61,014 bases of DNA from VRUE01 sp963727465. GTDB lineage: Bacteria > Actinomycetota > Thermoleophilia > Solirubrobacterales > 70-9. Below, in pieces: positions 14,283 through 25,885 of this stretch. A program made the translations under genes and the position numbers. The notes beneath the pieces were generated by a model that saw nothing but the letters and a program-made list of their open reading frames with translations, did not search any database and was not told where the DNA came from. How positions within the stretch are numbered: the first letter of the stretch is position 1; each line of letters begins with the position of its first letter. The stretch spans positions 1 to 61,014 of the forward strand of contig CAVSGL010000014.1 in NCBI GenBank assembly GCA_963727465.1, given 5' to 3'.

Positions 14283-15245
14283 ATGGATCTTTCGGTTGCC
14301 TTTCTCGGCACGGGCGGCGCCGTGCCTTCGGCGCGGCGCAATACGGCGAGCGTGTTGGTTGCGCGCGGGGGGGAACGGCTGCTGTTCGACTGCGGCGAGG
14401 GCACGCAGCGGCAGATGCAGCGCTCGCTGGGGCTGGTACAGGTCGACGCGATCTACTTCACCCACTTCCACGCCGACCACTTCCTCGGCCTGCCGGGACT
14501 GCTGAAAACGTACGACCTGACCGAGCGCGAGCGGCCGCTGACGATCTACGGGCCGCGCGGGCTGCGCGACCTGATCGGCAGCCTCGGCCGCGTGATCGGG
14601 CGGGTTGGCTACAAGCTCGAGCTGGTCGAGATCGAGCCCGGCGACGCGATTCCCTGCGACGGCGCCGAGGTGCGCGCCTTCGCGGTCGAGCACAGCGTGC
14701 GCGCCCACGGCTACGCCCTGGTCGAGGCCGAGCGGCCCGGCCGCTTCGATCCCGCCGAGGCGAAACGACTCGGGGTCAAGGAAGGGCCCGCGTTCGCCGC
14801 CCTACAGCGTGGCGAGTCGGTCGATGCGCTCAACGGCGAGGTCGTCGAGCCGCGCCAGGTGATGGGGGAGACGCGGCCCGGCCGCACCCTGGTGGTCACC
14901 GGCGACACGGCGCCCTGCCACGCGACCGTCGAGGCGGCCGCGGGGGCGGAGCTGCTCGTCCACGACGCGAGCTTCTCCGAGGAGGAGGCGCAGCGCGCCG
15001 CCGACACCGGCCACTCGACCGTCGGCCAGGCGGCCGCCGTCGCTCGCGAGGCCGAGGTGAAGCTGCTCGCCCTGGTCCACATCTCCTCGCGCTACCACGT
15101 CGGCAAGGTGCTCGACGAGGCGCGCGCGGTCTTCGAGCCGACGCTCGCGCCCCGCGACTTCGACCTGATCGAGATCCCCTTCCCCGAGCGCGGCGAGCCC
15201 GACCTGGTCGCCAACGGCGCCCGGGGATCGGAGGAGGTTCGCTGA
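14283..15245 (+). CDS. rnz: Ribonuclease Z
   Basis: The 320-aa protein has FLGTGGAVPSARRNTAS, LLFDCGEGTQRQMQ, and the zinc motif THFHADHFLGLPGLL (His61, His63, Asp65, His66), all typical of tRNase Z, plus the later VVTGDT and ALVHISSRY ligands. It cuts the 3' trailer of tRNA precursors that lack an encoded CCA; the nearby tRNA-Arg indeed has no CCA. Length is normal for the short bacterial form. It ends a few bases before a convergent lipoprotein gene. Confidence 0.92.
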   Translation: MDLSVAFLGTGGAVPSARRNTASVLVARGGERLLFDCGEGTQRQMQRSLGLVQVDAIYFTHFHADHFLGLPGLLKTYDLTERERPLTIYGPRGLRDLIGSLGRVIGRVGYKLELVEIEPGDAIPCDGAEVRAFAVEHSVRAHGYALVEAERPGRFDPAEAKRLGVKEGPAFAALQRGESVDALNGEVVEPRQVMGETRPGRTLVVTGDTAPCHATVEAAAGAELLVHDASFSEEEAQRAADTGHSTVGQAAAVAREAEVKLLALVHISSRYHVGKVLDEARAVFEPTLAPRDFDLIEIPFPERGEPDLVANGARGSEEVR

Positions 15246-15252
15246 GCCGGAT

Positions 15253-15687
15253 TCAGGCGTAGCAGGCGCGGGAGTAGCGCTTCACCAGATCGTTGTCGAG
15301 CCCAGCCAGATCAATGATCGAGCCGAGCGTATCGATCGCCTTCTGTATCTGTGGGGGTTGGAATTCGATCAGGCTCGATTCGGCGCCGGACCGGACCCGG
15401 CCCACCACGTAGGACCGGTTCGACAGCTTGCCGGCTTCCCGATTTACCTTCATCTGCCACGTGAGTTCGCAGAAGGAGCGGGTGATCGCCCTGTCGGTCC
15501 TCTCGAGGGTCGCCGCTCGCTTGGCCCCCTTGTAGGCCGTTCCCGCCACGGCGGCCCGCCGCAGCCCGCGCAGCAGCGTTTCGTACGCGGCCCGGTCGTT
15601 CTTCTGACCGGCAGCCTGATTGCCGCCGCCGCATCCCGCAATCGCGATCGTGACGGCGAGGCCCAAGAAAACGATTCCCCGGCGCAT
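15253..15687 (-). CDS. Putative lipoprotein of unknown function
   Basis: The 144-aa product begins MRRGIVFLGLAVTIAIAGCGGG, a lipoprotein signal with lipobox AIAGC and Cys19, so it is predicted to be lipid-anchored outside the membrane. The rest is helical with two further Cys (FCELTW and the near-terminal RACYA). No family is recognised. It starts nine bases after the stop of the alpha/beta hydrolase gene on the same strand. Confidence 0.65.
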   Translation of the reverse strand: MRRGIVFLGLAVTIAIAGCGGGNQAAGQKNDRAAYETLLRGLRRAAVAGTAYKGAKRAATLERTDRAITRSFCELTWQMKVNREAGKLSNRSYVVGRVRSGAESSLIEFQPPQIQKAIDTLGSIIDLAGLDNDLVKRYSRACYA

Positions 15688-15696
15688 ATCAAAAGT

Positions 15697-16575
15697 CTAA
15701 TACTTTTGATTGATACTGGCGGCTATTGCATCGGCGACCGCCGGCGCCTGGTCCTCCTGGAGGAAGTGCTTGGCCGGCAGCAGGATCTCGTCCTCGGTTC
15801 GAAGCGCCCGCTTCACCTCGAGGCGGCGCTCGGCGCCGAGCGCCGGGTCGTCCCGTCCCCATACGACCTGCGCCGGGTAGGAGCGCTTCGCCAGGCCCTC
15901 GAAGAAGAAGCGCTCCTTTGCCTCGGTCAGCTCGAAGCCGCGCATGATCTTCAGGAAGGCATCGCCGTCGTCGCCGCGCCGCAGCAGCTCGACGTGCGCC
16001 ATCACCTCGCTGCGCGGCGTCGCGCTGCGGTCCTCGATCCCCTGTAGGTAGAAGAGCTCGCTGAAGAGCAGCTTCGGGGTGGCGCGCAGCCAGAGCTCGC
16101 CGAGCCCACGGATCGAGAACGGGTGCATGGTCCAGGGGCGGTGGAAGGTCGCCGCGTTGACGAGCGTATTGAGCGCGGTCAATGAGAGCACCCGCTGCGG
16201 GTTGCGGATCGCCCACTCGAAGCCGATCGGGCCGCCGATGTCGTGGACGACGAGGTGGCAGCGCTCGATCCCGAGCGCGTCGATCGCGGCGCCGGTCCAG
16301 GCCGCCAGGCCGCTCCAGGAGTAGTCGAATCCCGCCGGTCGCTCGGCCAGGCCGAGGCCCGGGAAGTCGAAGGCGACGCCGCGCAGCCCGCGGCTCGCCA
16401 GCTCCGGCACGACCCTGCGGTAGAGGTAGGAGCTGACCGGCACGCCGTGCAGGCAGACGACCGGATCGCCATCGCCCTGCGCGAGCGCGAAGCTGCCCAC
16501 GCCGGCAGCCTCGAAGCGGCTGCCGCTCGCCTCGTGCCGGGAAATCGCCTCCGCAACCTGCGCCTTCACACCCAC
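15697..16575 (-). CDS. Alpha/beta-hydrolase with Asp nucleophile (haloalkane dehalogenase/epoxide hydrolase-like)
   Basis: The 292-aa protein has the oxyanion loop HGVPVSSYLYR (from His43), the nucleophile elbow VVHDIGG with Asp112, an acid in VVWGRDDP, and the catalytic His in AKHFLQEDQ. The layout matches haloalkane dehalogenases, but the halide-binding Trp that follows the nucleophile in those enzymes (HDW) is Ile here, and the oxyanion-loop Asn/Glu is Val. The true substrate may be an epoxide or ester rather than a haloalkane. It is divergent from pyrR, with ~85 bp between the starts. Confidence 0.75.
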   Translation of the reverse strand: MGVKAQVAEAISRHEASGSRFEAAGVGSFALAQGDGDPVVCLHGVPVSSYLYRRVVPELASRGLRGVAFDFPGLGLAERPAGFDYSWSGLAAWTGAAIDALGIERCHLVVHDIGGPIGFEWAIRNPQRVLSLTALNTLVNAATFHRPWTMHPFSIRGLGELWLRATPKLLFSELFYLQGIEDRSATPRSEVMAHVELLRRGDDGDAFLKIMRGFELTEAKERFFFEGLAKRSYPAQVVWGRDDPALGAERRLEVKRALRTEDEILLPAKHFLQEDQAPAVADAIAASINQKY

Positions 16576-16617
16576 AGGCTCGCATGAATCGTCGCCGGCC
16601 GCTGCTACTCTGAGCGC

Positions 16618-16654
16618 CGTCCTTTAACCCGGTCCCGTGAGGCCAGGAAGGAGC
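16618..16654 (+). promoter_or_regulatory. PyrR-binding RNA element masking the pyrR ribosome binding site
   Basis: The leader reads TCCTTTAACCC, then GGTCCCGTGAGGCC, then AGGAAGGA, the conserved PyrR anti-antiterminator/binding loop. TCCTT (16620-16624) pairs with AAGGA (16648-16652), and AAGGAG is the Shine-Dalgarno sequence six bases before the GTG of pyrR. PyrR with UMP bound should therefore block translation of pyrR and, by coupling, of the operon. No terminator hairpin is present. TACTCT at 16606-16611 is a likely -10, putting the transcript start at the foot of the hairpin. Confidence 0.85.
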
Positions 16655-16659
16655 AAAGA

Positions 16660-17214
16660 GTGAGCGAGAAGGTCGTGCTCGAGCGCGAGGACCTGCGGCG
16701 AACGCTACGGCGGATCGCCCACGAGATCGCCGAGGCCAACCCGGAGCCCGAGCGGCTCGCGATCGTCGGCATCCACACGCGCGGCGTCTACCTCGCCCGC
16801 CGCCTGCATGCGCTGATCGGCGAGCTGACCGAGACCGAGACCCCGATCGGCGACGTCGACATCTCCTTCTACCGCGACGACGTCGGCGCCCAGTCGCCGG
16901 CGACCCAGCCGGTCGTCCACGCCTCGCACATCGACTTCGACCTCGCCGGCCGCACCGTCGTCCTCGTCGACGACGTGCTCTACACCGGCCGCACCGTGCG
17001 CGCCGCGATCGACGCCCTCTTCGACTATGGCCGGCCGCAGCGGGTGCAGCTCGCCGTCCTCTGCGACCGCGGCCACCGCGAGCTGCCGATCCGCCCCGAC
17101 TACGTCGGCAAGAACCTGCCGACCTCGCGTGCCGAGCGGGTCAACGTGCGGCTCGAGGAGAGCGACGAGGTCGACCGGGTGACGATCTCCGAGCCGGTGG
17201 AGGCCCCGGCATGA
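16660..17214 (+). CDS. pyrR: PyrR, pyrimidine operon regulator / uracil phosphoribosyltransferase
   Basis: The 184-aa protein has the PRPP-binding motif VVLVDDVLYTGRT (about residues 100-112) and the PyrR start pattern with IVGIHTRGVYLARRL and VDISFYRDDV. It binds the pyr mRNA when UMP is high and has weak uracil phosphoribosyltransferase activity. GTG start with AAGGAG six bases upstream, the latter inside the RNA element that PyrR itself is expected to bind. Its stop overlaps the pyrB ATG (ATGA). Confidence 0.95.
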   Translation: MSEKVVLEREDLRRTLRRIAHEIAEANPEPERLAIVGIHTRGVYLARRLHALIGELTETETPIGDVDISFYRDDVGAQSPATQPVVHASHIDFDLAGRTVVLVDDVLYTGRTVRAAIDALFDYGRPQRVQLAVLCDRGHRELPIRPDYVGKNLPTSRAERVNVRLEESDEVDRVTISEPVEAPA

Positions 17215-18170
17215 GGCATCTGCTCGCGATCGAGGATCTCGACCGCGCCGGGATCGAGGGCATCCTCGACCGCGCCGAGAGCTTCGCCGAGGTCGGGCGG
17301 CGCGACATCAAGAAGGTGCCGACGCTGCGCGGCCGCACCGTGGTCAGCCTCTTCTACGAGTCGAGCACGCGCACCAGCGCCTCCTTCGAGCTGGCCGCGA
17401 AGCGGCTCTCCGCCGATCTGATCTCGCTCAAGGCGGCCGGCTCCTCGGTCGACAAGGGCGAGTCGCTGAAGGACACATGCGCGACGCTCGCCGCCTACGA
17501 CCCGGCGGCGATCGTGATCCGCCACCCCTACGCGGGCGCGGCGCAGCTCGTCGCCGCCTGGAGCGAGGCGGCGGTGGTCAACGCGGGCGACGGCAAGCAC
17601 GAGCACCCGAGCCAGGCGCTGCTCGATCTCTTCACGCTGCGGCGCCGCCTGGGCGACCTCGACGGCAAGCGGATCTGGATCGTCGGCGACGTCCTGCACA
17701 GCCGCGTCGCCCGCTCCAACCTCGTCGCCTTCCGGGCAGTGGGCGCCGAGGTCACCGTCTGCGGCCCGCCGGCGCTGATCCCGCGCGGGATCGAGCGGCT
17801 CGGCTGCGAGGTCGCCTACTCGCTCGACGATCTCGGCGAGGCCGACGTCGTCTATGCCCTGCGGCTACAGCGCGAGCGCATGGCCGAGAGCTTCGTGCCC
17901 TCGATCCGCGAGTACGCGGCCCACTTCCAGATCGATTCGCGCCGGCTCTCGCCGCGCCAGCTGCTGATGCACCCCGGCCCGGTCAACCGCGGCGTCGAGC
18001 TCTCGGGCGAGGTGATCGACTCGCCGCAGTCGCTGATGCGCGAGCAGGTCGCCTCGGGCCTGGTGGTGAGGATGGCGATCCTCTACGAGCTGCTCGCCAG
18101 CGGCGAGCGGCCGGAGCCCGCCACGGGCGAGCCGAGCGAGGACCCGACCCCGATCGGACAGCCGGCGTGA
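17211..18170 (+). CDS. pyrB: Aspartate carbamoyltransferase catalytic subunit
   Basis: The 319-aa protein carries the carbamoyl-phosphate loop SSTRTSASFE (residues 51-60) and the aspartate-domain motif HEHPSQALLDLFT. It condenses carbamoyl phosphate and aspartate to carbamoyl aspartate, the second step of UMP synthesis. No pyrI regulatory gene is present, as expected for this group. Length is normal. It overlaps pyrR by ATGA and pyrC by GTGA. Confidence 0.96.
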   Translation: MRHLLAIEDLDRAGIEGILDRAESFAEVGRRDIKKVPTLRGRTVVSLFYESSTRTSASFELAAKRLSADLISLKAAGSSVDKGESLKDTCATLAAYDPAAIVIRHPYAGAAQLVAAWSEAAVVNAGDGKHEHPSQALLDLFTLRRRLGDLDGKRIWIVGDVLHSRVARSNLVAFRAVGAEVTVCGPPALIPRGIERLGCEVAYSLDDLGEADVVYALRLQRERMAESFVPSIREYAAHFQIDSRRLSPRQLLMHPGPVNRGVELSGEVIDSPQSLMREQVASGLVVRMAILYELLASGERPEPATGEPSEDPTPIGQPA

Positions 18171-19513
18171 GCCTGGCCGAGGCGCTCGAGATGCGCTCCG
18201 GCGAGGGCGCGGAGGCGATCCTGCGCGGCGCCACCGTGCTCGACCCGGTCGCCGGGATCGAGGGCGTCCACGACGTGATCGTGCGCGCGGGCCGGATCGC
18301 CGAGCTGGCGCCTCCGGGCGCCGCCGCCGAGGGCTTGGAGGAGATCGACGCCGAGGGCCTGCACGCGTTCCCGGCCTTCTTCGACCCGCACGTGCACCTG
18401 CGGGTGCCGGGGCAGGAGCACAAGGAGGACATCGAAACGGGCACCCGCGCGGCCGCTGCCGGCGGCTACTGCGGGGTGATCGCGATGGCCAACACCGAAC
18501 CGCCCGTCTCGACCCCGGCCGACGTCGAGGCGCTGCGCGAGGCGGCCCGGGAGGGCGCCTCGGTCCCGACCGGCTTCCTCGCCACGGTGACCCGCGGCAT
18601 GGCGGGGGAGGAGCTGACCGAGATGGGGGCGATCCGCGACGCCGGCGCGCTCGGCTTCAGCGACGACGGCCTGCCGCTGCGCAGCGCTCGCGTGCTGCGC
18701 CGGGCGCTCCAGTACCAGCACCTCTGCGGCGGCACGATCGCCCTGCACGAGGAGGACCCGGAGCTCTCCGGCGACGGCGTCATGCACGAGGGGCCGGTCT
18801 CGGCGGCGCTCGGCCTCGCCGGCATCCCCTCGGTCTCGGAGTCGACGACGATCGCCCGCGACGCCGCTCTGGCCGGCTACGAGGACGGGCGCATCCACGT
18901 CCAACACCTCTCCGCGGCGGAGTCGGTCGAGGCCGTGCGCGCGGCGAAGGCGGCCGGCGTGCGGATCAGCTGCGAGGCCAGCCCGCACCATCTCTGCCTG
19001 ACCGACGAGGAGGTGCGTTCGCTCGACCCGCGGCGCTTCAAGATGAACCCGCCGCTGCGCGGCGAGGACGACCGGCAGGCGCTGATCGCGGCGCTGCGCG
19101 AGGGCACGATCGAGTGCGTCGCCACCGACCACGCCCCGCATGCGGCGGAGGAAAAGGAGGTCCCCTTCGAGCAGGCGGCGATGGGGGTGACCGGGCTCGA
19201 GACGGCCTTCGCCGCGCTGCATACCGAGCTGGTGCTGCCGGGTGTGCTCGAGCTCGGCCTCGTGGTCGAGCGGATGGCCGGCGGTGCGTCGCCCTTCGGG
19301 CTGCCGCGCCCGAGCCTGGCGGTGGGCAGCGAGGCGAACATCGCCCTCTGCGACCTCGATGCGGAGTGGACCGTGGGCGAGGACGGTTACGAGAGCCGCT
19401 CCGACAACTCCTGGTGCGCCGGCCGCCGGCTGACCGGCCGCGTGGTCATGACCCTCGCCGGCGGCCGGGTCGTCTACCGGCTGCGCAGCTTCAGCCTTGG
19501 AGTCGCGCGATGA
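18167..19513 (+). CDS. pyrC: Dihydroorotase
   Basis: The 448-aa amidohydrolase has the metal motif DPHVHLRVPG, the lysine/metal region GGYCGVIAMANTEPP, CEASPHHLCLTDEE, and CVATDHAPH, all typical of class I dihydroorotases that close carbamoyl aspartate to dihydroorotate. Start GTG at 18167 overlaps the pyrB stop; the open frame extends far upstream inside pyrB but with no protein-like sequence. The ATG of carA overlaps its stop. Confidence 0.95.
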   Translation: MSLAEALEMRSGEGAEAILRGATVLDPVAGIEGVHDVIVRAGRIAELAPPGAAAEGLEEIDAEGLHAFPAFFDPHVHLRVPGQEHKEDIETGTRAAAAGGYCGVIAMANTEPPVSTPADVEALREAAREGASVPTGFLATVTRGMAGEELTEMGAIRDAGALGFSDDGLPLRSARVLRRALQYQHLCGGTIALHEEDPELSGDGVMHEGPVSAALGLAGIPSVSESTTIARDAALAGYEDGRIHVQHLSAAESVEAVRAAKAAGVRISCEASPHHLCLTDEEVRSLDPRRFKMNPPLRGEDDRQALIAALREGTIECVATDHAPHAAEEKEVPFEQAAMGVTGLETAFAALHTELVLPGVLELGLVVERMAGGASPFGLPRPSLAVGSEANIALCDLDAEWTVGEDGYESRSDNSWCAGRRLTGRVVMTLAGGRVVYRLRSFSLGVAR

Positions 19514-20617
19514 GCGACGGCTACCTCCTGCTCGAGGACGGCGCCCGGTTCGACGGGGCGCTCTGCGCCGCCGACGCCGAGATCACCGGCGAGGTCGTCT
19601 TCAACACCGCGATGACCGGTTACCAGGAGTCGGTCACCGATCCCTCCTACGCCGGCCAGATCATCGTCTTCACCTACCCGCTGATCGGCAACTACGGCGT
19701 CTCCGCGGCGGCGATGGAGTCCGACCGGGTCCACGCGCGCGGCGTCGTCATGCGCGACCCGAAGAACCGCGAGGACGTCGCCACCGCCGAGGGCGGCTGG
19801 CTCGACTGGCTCGGCGACTGCGGCGTGCCGGGGATCGGCGGCGTCGACACCCGCGCCCTCGTCCGCCACATCCGCGACCGCGGCGCGATGCGCGGCGGCA
19901 TCTTCTCGGTCGCGACGCCGGAGGCCGAGGCGCGCGAGCGGGTCGCCGCCGAGCCCTCGATGGACGGCGCCGACCTGGCGCGCACGGTGACGCCGCCCGA
20001 GCCGGTGCGCTTCGAGGGCGAGGGGCCGCACGTGGTCGGGATCGACACCGGGGTCAAGCTCAACATCGTGCGCGAGCTGCGCGAGCGCGGCTGCCGGCTG
20101 ACGCTGCTGCCCTGCACGTCGAGCTCCGAGCAGGTGCTGGCCGAGGACCCCGACGTCGTCTTCCTCGCCAACGGCCCAGGCGACCCGGGCGCGCTCGGCT
20201 ACGTGGTCGAGACCGTGCGCGAGCTGGTCGGACGCAAGCCCGTCTTCGGCATCTGCCTCGGCCACCAGCTGCTCTGCCGCGCGGTCGGGCTGGAGACCTT
20301 CAAGCTGCCCTTCGGCCACCGCGGCGCCAACCACCCGGTCAAGGAGCTGGCCAGCGGCCGGATCGAGATCACCTCGCAGAACCACGGCTTCGCCGTGCAG
20401 GGGCCCGGCGGCGAGCCCCGGATCGAGGCCGACGAGCCGGTCCGCTGGGAGACCGACTTCGGCGCCGCCGAGCTCTCCCACCTCAACCTCTACGACCGCA
20501 CGGTCGAGGGCCTGGTCCTGCGCGACGTCGCCGGCGCGACCGTCCAGTACCACCCCGAGGCCGGCCCCGGCCCGCACGACGCCCGCCACCTCTTCGACAG
20601 CTTCCTGGAGCTCGCCC

Positions 20618-20625
<8 letters not shown>
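19510..20625 (+). CDS. carA: Carbamoyl-phosphate synthase small (glutaminase) subunit
   Basis: The 371-aa protein has the CPS small-chain N-terminal domain (FNTAMTGYQESVTDPSYAGQI) and a class I glutaminase with nucleophile Cys249 in FGICLGHQ and the His of YHPEA. It releases ammonia from glutamine and passes it to CarB for carbamoyl phosphate. The ATG overlaps the pyrC stop (ATGA) and the last 8 nt overlap carB, so the two subunits are translationally coupled. Confidence 0.96.
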
Positions 20626-23712
<3,087 letters not shown>

Positions 23713-23716
<4 letters not shown>

Positions 23717-24558
23717 CCGCCCCGTTCGGGCGCCGCGCCTGCGAGGTCGTCGAGACTCACGCCTCCGGCGGCTACCGCGTCTTCTCGCTGCTCGACGGCG
23801 AGGGCCCGGAGCCGGAGCCGGGGCAGTTCTACATGCTCGCCGCCGAGCGCCACTGGGAGCAGCGGGGCGGGCGTCCGTTCCTGCCCCGCGCCTTCTCCGT
23901 CGCCGGCACGGCCCCCGCACCGCGGTCGAGCTTTTCGTCGCATAGCGAGCAAAACCTCGACCGCGATGGGGTGAGGCTGGACTTTTTGATCGAGGGCGTC
24001 GGTCCGGGCACCGATCGGCTCTGCGAGCTCGAGCCCGGGGAGCGGGTTTGGGTGAACGGCCCGCTCGGCAACAGCTTCTCAATGCCACGGGAGCTGTCCG
24101 ACGATGCGGCCGGGGCGATTCTCGTCGGCGGCGGCATCGGGATCGCCCCGCTGGCGCTCTGGCGCAAGGCGCTCGCCGCCGGCAACGTCCCCGCTCGCGT
24201 GCTGCTCGGCTTCCGCGACGAAGCGCACTCCGGCGGCCTCGACGACCTCTTCGCCTGCTGCGAGGTCGCCCTCGCCAGCGACGACGGCCATATCGGCCAC
24301 CGCGGCTACGTCACCGACCTGCTCGCGACCATGCTCGAAGGGGACGACGCCGGCAGCGCCGTCGTCTACGCCTGTGGCCCGCCGCCGATGCTCGACGCGG
24401 TTGCGTCCCTTTGCAGCTCTCGCGACGTGGTTTGCGAGCTCGCGATGGAGTCCCCGATGGCGTGCGGCTACGGCGCCTGCTACGGCTGCGCGGTGCCGAA
24501 GCCGGACGGTGGCTACATGCGCCTCTGCGTCGATGGGCCGGTGGTCCGCGGTGCCTGA
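23713..24558 (+). CDS. pyrK: Dihydroorotate dehydrogenase electron transfer subunit, with a palindrome-derived insert
   Basis: The 281-aa protein has the FAD motif PRAFSVAG, the NAD motif LVGGGIGIAPLALW and the [2Fe-2S] Cys cluster MACGYGACYGCAVP plus a following Cys in RLCVDGP, so it is the PyrK partner of a B-type PyrD. Residues 70-84 (about RSSFSSHSEQNLDRD) are encoded by a 45-bp palindrome at 23921-23965 that looks inserted in frame between two strands of the FAD domain. The downstream part is intact, so the protein is probably functional. ATG overlaps the carB stop. Confidence 0.9.
23921..23965. repeat. Palindromic element, copy 2 (in frame inside pyrK)
   Basis: Arms GCGGTCGAGCTTTT (23922-23935) and AAAACCTCGACCGC (23951-23964) pair at 13 of 14 positions, one more C-G pair flanks them, and the 15-base centre (23936-23950) is the reverse complement of the copy-1 centre at 13 of 15 positions. 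The 45-bp span equals 15 codons, so it leaves the pyrK frame open. Confidence 0.88.
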
Positions 24559-25420
24559 GTTCTGCGGCATGGAGCTGCGCAGCCCGGTGGTCAACGCGTC
24601 CGGCACCTTCGACGCCATCGCTGCCCGGAGGGTCTACGGCGACGAGCTGTTGGAGCGATTCCCCTTCAGCGCGTTCGTGTCGAAGACGATCACGCTGGAG
24701 CCTCGAACGGGCAACGAGCCGCAGCGGATCTGGGAGACGCCGGCGGGGATGATCAACTCGATCGGGCTGCCCAACAAGGGCCTCGACGGATTCATCGCCG
24801 AGGATCTGCCCCAGCTGGGTGAGCTGCCGGTGCCGCTGGTCGTCTCGGTGATGGCGACCGGGCACGAGGACTTTGGCCGCATGGTCTCGGCGCTCACCGA
24901 GCGCGACGAGGTCGCCGCGTTCGAGCTCAACGTCTCCTGCCCCAACGTCCACTCCGGCTTGATCGTCGGCGAGCAGCCGGCGGAGACCGTGGCGCTGCTC
25001 GAAGCGCTGCGGCCGCTGACGCGGAAGCCGCTGATCGTGAAGCTGACCCCGAACGTGGCCGAGCCGGCCGCCGTCGCGGTCGCCGCGGAAGAGGGAGGGG
25101 CCGATGCCGTGTCCCTGATCAACACGATGAAGGCCGCCGCGATCGACCCGGCAACCGGAAAGCCGGGAATCGGCGTCGGTCAGGGAGGGCTCTCGGGACC
25201 GGCCGTGCGGCCGATCGCGGTCGCCCAGGTGCGCGCGGTCGCCGCCGCCGTCAGCCTGCCGATCGTCGGTATGGGTGGTGTCTGCAACGGCGAGGACGCG
25301 CGCGAGATGCTCGCCGCCGGGGCGACGCTGGTCGCCGTGGGGACGGAGAACTTCCGCGACCCGGGGGCCGGCTCTCGGATCGCTAAAGAAATTTTTGAGC
25401 AATCCGCAATGCCCACTTAG
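24551..25420 (+). CDS. pyrD: Dihydroorotate dehydrogenase B, catalytic subunit
   Basis: The 289-aa protein has the class 1 features NASGTF near the start, ELNVSCPN with the catalytic Cys130 that marks class 1 enzymes, LIVKLTPN, and VGMGGVCNGEDAREML for the FMN phosphate. With PyrK it oxidises dihydroorotate using NAD+. GTG 24551 gives an 8-nt overlap with pyrK, the same spacing as carA/carB; ATG 24533 is an alternative six codons upstream. It is the last pyr gene here: pyrF and pyrE are absent. Confidence 0.93.
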   Translation: MPEFCGMELRSPVVNASGTFDAIAARRVYGDELLERFPFSAFVSKTITLEPRTGNEPQRIWETPAGMINSIGLPNKGLDGFIAEDLPQLGELPVPLVVSVMATGHEDFGRMVSALTERDEVAAFELNVSCPNVHSGLIVGEQPAETVALLEALRPLTRKPLIVKLTPNVAEPAAVAVAAEEGGADAVSLINTMKAAAIDPATGKPGIGVGQGGLSGPAVRPIAVAQVRAVAAAVSLPIVGMGGVCNGEDAREMLAAGATLVAVGTENFRDPGAGSRIAKEIFEQSAMPT

Positions 25421-25425
25421 TCTCA

Positions 25426-25446
25426 ACCTCGACTCGAGGTCGAGGT
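25426..25446 (+). terminator. Hairpin after pyrD, possible operon terminator
   Basis: ACCTCGAC (25426-25433) and GTCGAGGT (25439-25446) form an 8-bp stem with a 5-base loop, followed by GAATTTT. It begins six bases after the pyrD stop. The T-tract is weak, so efficiency is uncertain. Confidence 0.5.
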
Positions 25447-25475
25447 GAATTTTGGGAAAAACCAGGCGGTCGGCC

Positions 25476-25503
25476 TTGCGCGCCCGGCAGGCGCGGCTAT
25501 ACT
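25476..25503 (+). promoter_or_regulatory. Promoter of mihF (TTGCGC-N16-TATACT)
   Basis: TTGCGC at 25476-25481 and TATACT at 25498-25503 are 16 bp apart. The ATG of mihF is only 10 nt after the -10 hexamer and no Shine-Dalgarno sequence lies between, so the transcript should be leaderless or nearly so. Confidence 0.65.
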
Positions 25504-25513
25504 CGCCGCCCAC

Positions 25514-25846
25514 ATGCCCGCCCCGGTCAAGACCTCCGCCGCGGCCCCCGAGAGGTCGCTGGACCAGCGAATGGACGCGCTGAGGCGAGCGAACGACATC
25601 CGTACCGCGCGGGCGAAGCTGAAGAAGGATCTCAAGGCGGGCAAGGCCAGCATTCACGCGCTGCTGCTCGATCCGCCGGAGTACGTGATGACGGCCAAGG
25701 TGTTCGACATGCTGCTCGCCGTTCCCAAGTACGGCCGCGTGAAGACCAACCGGATCCTCAACCAGTGCCGGATCTCGCCCTCGAAGACGATCGGCGGCCT
25801 CTCTGAGCGTCAGAGGGCGGAGCTGGTGAACCAGCTGCGCAGGTAG
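25514..25846 (+). CDS. mihF: Integration host factor MihF, actinobacterial type
   Basis: The 110-aa basic protein has the actinobacterial IHF core: ALRRANDIRTARAKLKKDLKAGK, a lower-conserved linker, then the helix-two-turn-helix VPKYGRVKTNRILNQCRISPSKTIGGLSERQRAEL. This nucleoid protein bends DNA and is distinct from the alpha/beta IHF of Proteobacteria. It sits next to gmk and rpoZ as in most Actinobacteria, which strongly supports the phylum. Start ATG 25514 is chosen from the -10 position; an upstream in-frame ATG at 25445 lies before the promoter. Confidence 0.93.
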   Translation: MPAPVKTSAAAPERSLDQRMDALRRANDIRTARAKLKKDLKAGKASIHALLLDPPEYVMTAKVFDMLLAVPKYGRVKTNRILNQCRISPSKTIGGLSERQRAELVNQLRR

Positions 25847-25885
25847 CGAAGCCGACCGGAGCGCCGGTCAGTATCTCCGGCCGTC

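Noticed and set aside
25426..25446. A third copy of the palindromic element after pyrD.
   Set aside because: It shares ACCTCGAC/GTCGAGGT with the arms, but the TCGCTATGCGACG centre and the 43-bp size are missing; a terminator is the simpler reading.
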